Assembly: GCA_030654635.1 (NCBI GenBank)
Contig: JAURXE010000108.1
Coordinates: forward strand, 1-10,806
Reading direction: 5' to 3'
DNA from: Pseudomonas sp.
Lineage (GTDB): Bacteria > Pseudomonadota > Gammaproteobacteria > Pseudomonadales > Pseudomonadaceae
Length of the DNA: 10,806 nucleotides
Shown: piece by piece, positions 8,991 through 10,806 of the stretch
Position numbering within the stretch: position 1 is the first letter of the stretch
Layout: each line of letters opens with the position of its first letter
Translations under genes and position numbers: made by a program
Notes under the pieces: model-generated
The model's database searches: none
What the model saw: the letters and a program-made list of their open reading frames with translations, nothing else
What the model was told of the DNA's origin: nothing

Positions 8991-9024
8991 ATAAAAAAAC
9001 CGCCTAGCTAGGCGGTTTTTTTAT
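8991..9024. terminator. Bidirectional rho-independent terminator (34-bp perfect palindrome)
   Basis: Bases 8991-9024 read the same on both strands. The order is AT, seven A, CCGCC, the centre TAGCTA, GGCGG, seven T, AT. Transcribed either way it gives a GC-rich stem followed by a seven-U tract, the classic intrinsic terminator. It begins 11 bases after the cysNC stop and lies 23 bases beyond the stop of the convergent yhcB-like gene, so it should stop both transcripts. Confidence 0.93.
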
Positions 9025-9032
9025 CGGTGTAA

Positions 9033-9050
9033 CTAAGTGGCGCCGCTTAG
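9033..9050. repeat. Small imperfect palindrome at the yhcB-like stop codon
   Basis: CTAAGTGG pairs with CCGCTTAG (9033-9040 and 9043-9050) with one G-T wobble and a two-base centre, so a real RNA hairpin would open to a slightly larger loop. It covers the stop codon of the - strand gene. On the + strand it is followed by GGCTTTTT, so it could act as a weak backup terminator for cysNC transcripts that pass the main one. Confidence 0.3.
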
Positions 9051-9493
9051 GGCTTTTTGCTTTTCAGGCCGAAGTTGGCGTCGAGGGTGCCAGGGCTGTC
9101 GTCGGACTTGGGTGCGTAATCTTTCGGCACTTCATTATTGGCCGGTGGCGTCAGCCGCTCACGGGGCGCGCTGTAGCCATCATCGCTGTTGAGTGCAGCC
9201 AGCAGGCGTTGGCGGGTGAGTTCGTCCAACGCCAGGCGGTTGGCGCCGGCCGAGATGTGCTCTTGCACGTCTTGATAGCTCTGGGTCATACGCTTGACCA
9301 GATTGGCGGTGGTGTTGAAGTGGTTAACCACTTCACCTTGATAGCCATCAAAGCGCTCTTTCAAGTCGTCCAGCTGTCGTTGGGTGCGGCTGGGGGCTGC
9401 GTTGGGCAGTAAGCGGGCGATCAGAAAACCTATGGCAATGCCGGTGAGCAGAGCGATGGCAGGGAGTAACCAAGTGGTGAGCGACTGTTCCAC
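9047..9493 (-). CDS. YhcB/ZapG-like DUF1043 inner-membrane protein
   Basis: This 148-residue protein has the layout of the DUF1043 (YhcB) family. An N-terminal membrane segment (about 8-28, WLLPAIALLTGIAIGFLIA) is followed by a charged helical region likely to form a coiled coil (about 36-80, including RQLDDLKERFDGYQGEVVNH), then a polar, proline-rich and probably disordered tail. The family-typical HFNTTANLVKRMTQSYQDV segment sits near 58-76. In E. coli YhcB has been linked to cell division and envelope synthesis; the same role here is inference. The start is GTG at 9493-9491, backed by a strong purine-rich site (AGAGGAAGGA on the - strand, 9506-9497). It converges on cysNC and shares its terminator. 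The hydrolase-trpS unit is divergent. Confidence 0.88.
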   Translation of the reverse strand: MEQSLTTWLLPAIALLTGIAIGFLIARLLPNAAPSRTQRQLDDLKERFDGYQGEVVNHFNTTANLVKRMTQSYQDVQEHISAGANRLALDELTRQRLLAALNSDDGYSAPRERLTPPANNEVPKDYAPKSDDSPGTLDANFGLKSKKP

Positions 9494-9643
9494 GAATCCT
9501 TCCTCTAAAAGTGGCTTTGCTTTACGTTAACGGCTCAAACCTGCGCTGTATAGCGCAATGCAATGCTTGATGTGGCCAGTGCGGGCATCCCGCTGGCTGT
9601 CTGCTAGACGAGTCGACCCGCGTTGGGGTCACGGAGTAAAGCC
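9494..9643. promoter_or_regulatory. Divergent intergenic region with three inverted repeats
   Basis: This 150-base gap must hold the start signals for the yhcB-like gene (-) and the hydrolase-trpS unit (+). It contains TGCGCT-GTAT-AGCGCA (9542-9557), a perfect 6-bp inverted repeat whose centre reads TATACA on the - strand (9552-9547), a possible -10 box for the yhcB-like gene (four of six matches). A GC-rich hairpin follows (GCCAG-TG-CGGG-CAT-CCCG-CTGGC, 9575-9597, two-base bulge), then GACCC-GCGTTG-GGGTC (9615-9630) just before the hydrolase ribosome binding site. No strong + strand promoter could be picked out; TTGATG (9567-9572) is a fair -35 but has no matching -10. Confidence 0.4.
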
Positions 9644-10273
9644 TTGTCGATGGGTGAAGTTGCACTGTTAATAGATGGCCCCTGCGGCCCACTTGAAGCC
9701 CGCTATCAAGGGCTGCCGGAGGCGCGCGGGCTGGCGCTGCTGTGTCATCCGCATCCGCTGTTCGCCGGCACCATGCAAAACAAGGTGATCACCACCTTGC
9801 AACGCACGGCCCGCGATGCAGGGTTGGCGACACTGCGGTTTAACTTTCGCGGAGTCGGCCAGAGCGCCGGCACGCATGATCAGGGTCGTGGCGAGATAGA
9901 TGATGCCGAAGCGGCGGCGCGCTGGTTGCTGGCGCAGCAGCCGCAATTGCCGCTGACGCTGCTGGGCTTCTCCTTCGGCTCCTGCGTCGCCGCCTGTCTG
10001 GCGGGGCGTCTGGAGGCCCAGGGCGTGGCCGTGCGGCAGTTGTTTCTGTTGGCGCCGCCGGTCGAGCGTTTTGCGGTTGATGGTCAATTGCCTGAGCACG
10101 CTGAACTGACGATTATTCAACCAATGGACGATGAGGTGGTCACGCCCGCCAAGGTGTACGCCTGGGTTGACACACTGCAACGCCCCCATGAGCTGCTGAA
10201 AGTGGCAGAATGCGGCCACTTTTTTCACGGCAAGCTGACCGAGCTGAAGCAGTTGGTACTTGCGCGTCTCTAA
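9644..10273 (+). CDS. Alpha/beta hydrolase (COG2945-like), substrate unknown
   Basis: This is a small soluble alpha/beta hydrolase of about 208 residues with no signal peptide or membrane segment. Counting from the ATG at 9650, it has CHPHPLFAGTMQNKV (32-46), FNFRGVGQSAG (65-74, oxyanion-side loop), the nucleophile elbow GFSFGS with Ser108, an acidic residue in QPMDDEVV (Asp160 or Asp161) and a histidine in AECGHFFHGKL (His190 or His193). A Ser-Asp-His triad is therefore plausible. Proteins of this group have no assigned reaction that I can state. Start choice is open: TTG at 9644 has GGAG seven bases upstream (9633-9636), while ATG at 9650 is 13 bases from it; I give the TTG start. The trpS ATG follows the stop by 29 bases, so they are probably co-transcribed. 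Confidence 0.9.
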   Translation: MSMGEVALLIDGPCGPLEARYQGLPEARGLALLCHPHPLFAGTMQNKVITTLQRTARDAGLATLRFNFRGVGQSAGTHDQGRGEIDDAEAAARWLLAQQPQLPLTLLGFSFGSCVAACLAGRLEAQGVAVRQLFLLAPPVERFAVDGQLPEHAELTIIQPMDDEVVTPAKVYAWVDTLQRPHELLKVAECGHFFHGKLTELKQLVLARL

Positions 10274-10302
10274 TCCATGCGATTGAAAGCGATCTCTGAG
10301 CC

Positions 10303-10806
10303 ATGACCACACGAATCCTTACCGGTATCACCACCAGCGGCACGCCGCACCTGGGTAACTACGCGGGCGCGATTCGTCCGGCGATTATTGCCAGTCGCCA
10401 AGCCGATGCCGAGTCGTTCTATTTTCTGGCCGACTATCACGCGCTGATCAAGTGCGATGATCCGGCGCGCATTCAGCGCTCACGGCTGGAGATCGCCGCC
10501 ACCTGGCTGGCCTGCGGGCTGGACGTGAACAAGGCGACTTTTTATCGCCAGTCGGATATTCCCGAGATCCCGGAGCTGACCTGGCTGCTGACCTGCGTGG
10601 CTGGCAAAGGCCTGCTCAATCGTGCCCATGCCTACAAGGCCTCGGTGGATAAAAACCTGGCCGAGGGTGAAGACCCGGACGCCGGCGTGACCATGGGTCT
10701 GTTCAGCTATCCGGTGCTGATGGCGGCGGACATCCTGATGTTCAATGCCCATCGGGTGCCGGTCGGTCGCGATCAGATTCAGCACGTCGAAATGGCCCGC
10801 GATATC
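10303..10806 (+). CDS. trpS: Tryptophanyl-tRNA synthetase, 5' part
   Basis: TrpS is a class I aminoacyl-tRNA synthetase that charges tRNA-Trp with tryptophan in the cytoplasm. The window shows the first 168 residues, open to the right edge with no stop. Seen: the HIGH-type ATP-binding motif as [10 protein letters not shown] (His16 to Asn19), [44 protein letters not shown] and [14 protein letters not shown], which are typical of TrpS tryptophan- and ATP-binding segments. The KMSKS loop lies beyond the window. Pseudomonas commonly has a longer TrpS (near 450 residues) than E. coli (334), so the full gene may extend well to the right. The ATG at 10303 has only a weak TGAG upstream, which fits translation following the hydrolase gene 29 bases before it. 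Confidence 0.95.
   Translation, partial: MTTRILTGITTSGTPHLGNYAGAIRPAIIASRQADAESFYFLADYHALIKCDDPARIQRSRLEIAATWLACGLDVNKATFYRQSDIPEIPELTWLLTCVAGKGLLNRAHAYKASVDKNLAEGEDPDAGVTMGLFSYPVLMAADILMFNAHRVPVGRDQIQHVEMARDI

Overview
The window is a stretch of core chromosome from a gammaproteobacterium, almost certainly Pseudomonas or a close Pseudomonadaceae relative. Three things point there: the gene order murA-hisG-hisD-hisC / algW / nif3-like / cysD-cysNC / yhcB-like / hydrolase-trpS, which as I recall matches the P. aeruginosa PA4450-PA4439 neighbourhood; the short HisG form; and a fused CysN-CysC protein. GC content is moderately high. I see no mobile element, integrase, CRISPR array, tRNA/rRNA gene, phage gene or toxin-antitoxin pair, and codon use looks even throughout.

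Layout. Bases 1-3927 (+) hold the end of murA (peptidoglycan precursor synthesis), then hisG, hisD and hisC, three histidine biosynthesis genes. hisG follows murA by 13 bases; a 185-base gap with its own possible promoter precedes hisD; hisD and hisC overlap by four bases. Convergent to hisC lies algW (3966-5129, -), a membrane-anchored DegS-type protease with its own promoter containing a consensus -10 box. Divergent from algW is a NIF3/YbgI-family gene (5260-6018, +). A 141-base gap rich in symmetric sequence leads to cysD and cysNC (6160-8980, +), the sulfate-activation enzymes, which end at a perfect 34-bp palindromic terminator shared with the convergent yhcB/zapG-like gene (9047-9493, -). 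A 150-base divergent gap then leads to an alpha/beta hydrolase (9644-10273, +) and the start of trpS (10303 to the window end, +).

Functionally the window holds four housekeeping themes: cell envelope (MurA, AlgW, YhcB-like), histidine synthesis, sulfate activation, and tryptophanyl-tRNA charging. The two proteins of unclear physiological role are the NIF3-family protein and the hydrolase upstream of trpS. I did not find a convincing new biological system. The points most worth a second look are the diverged APS-kinase half of CysNC, in which normally conserved catalytic-loop residues differ, the long-spaced perfect inverted repeat flanking the probable cysD promoter, and the structured leader of the hydrolase-trpS unit. 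No gene-free stretch exceeds 300 bases.
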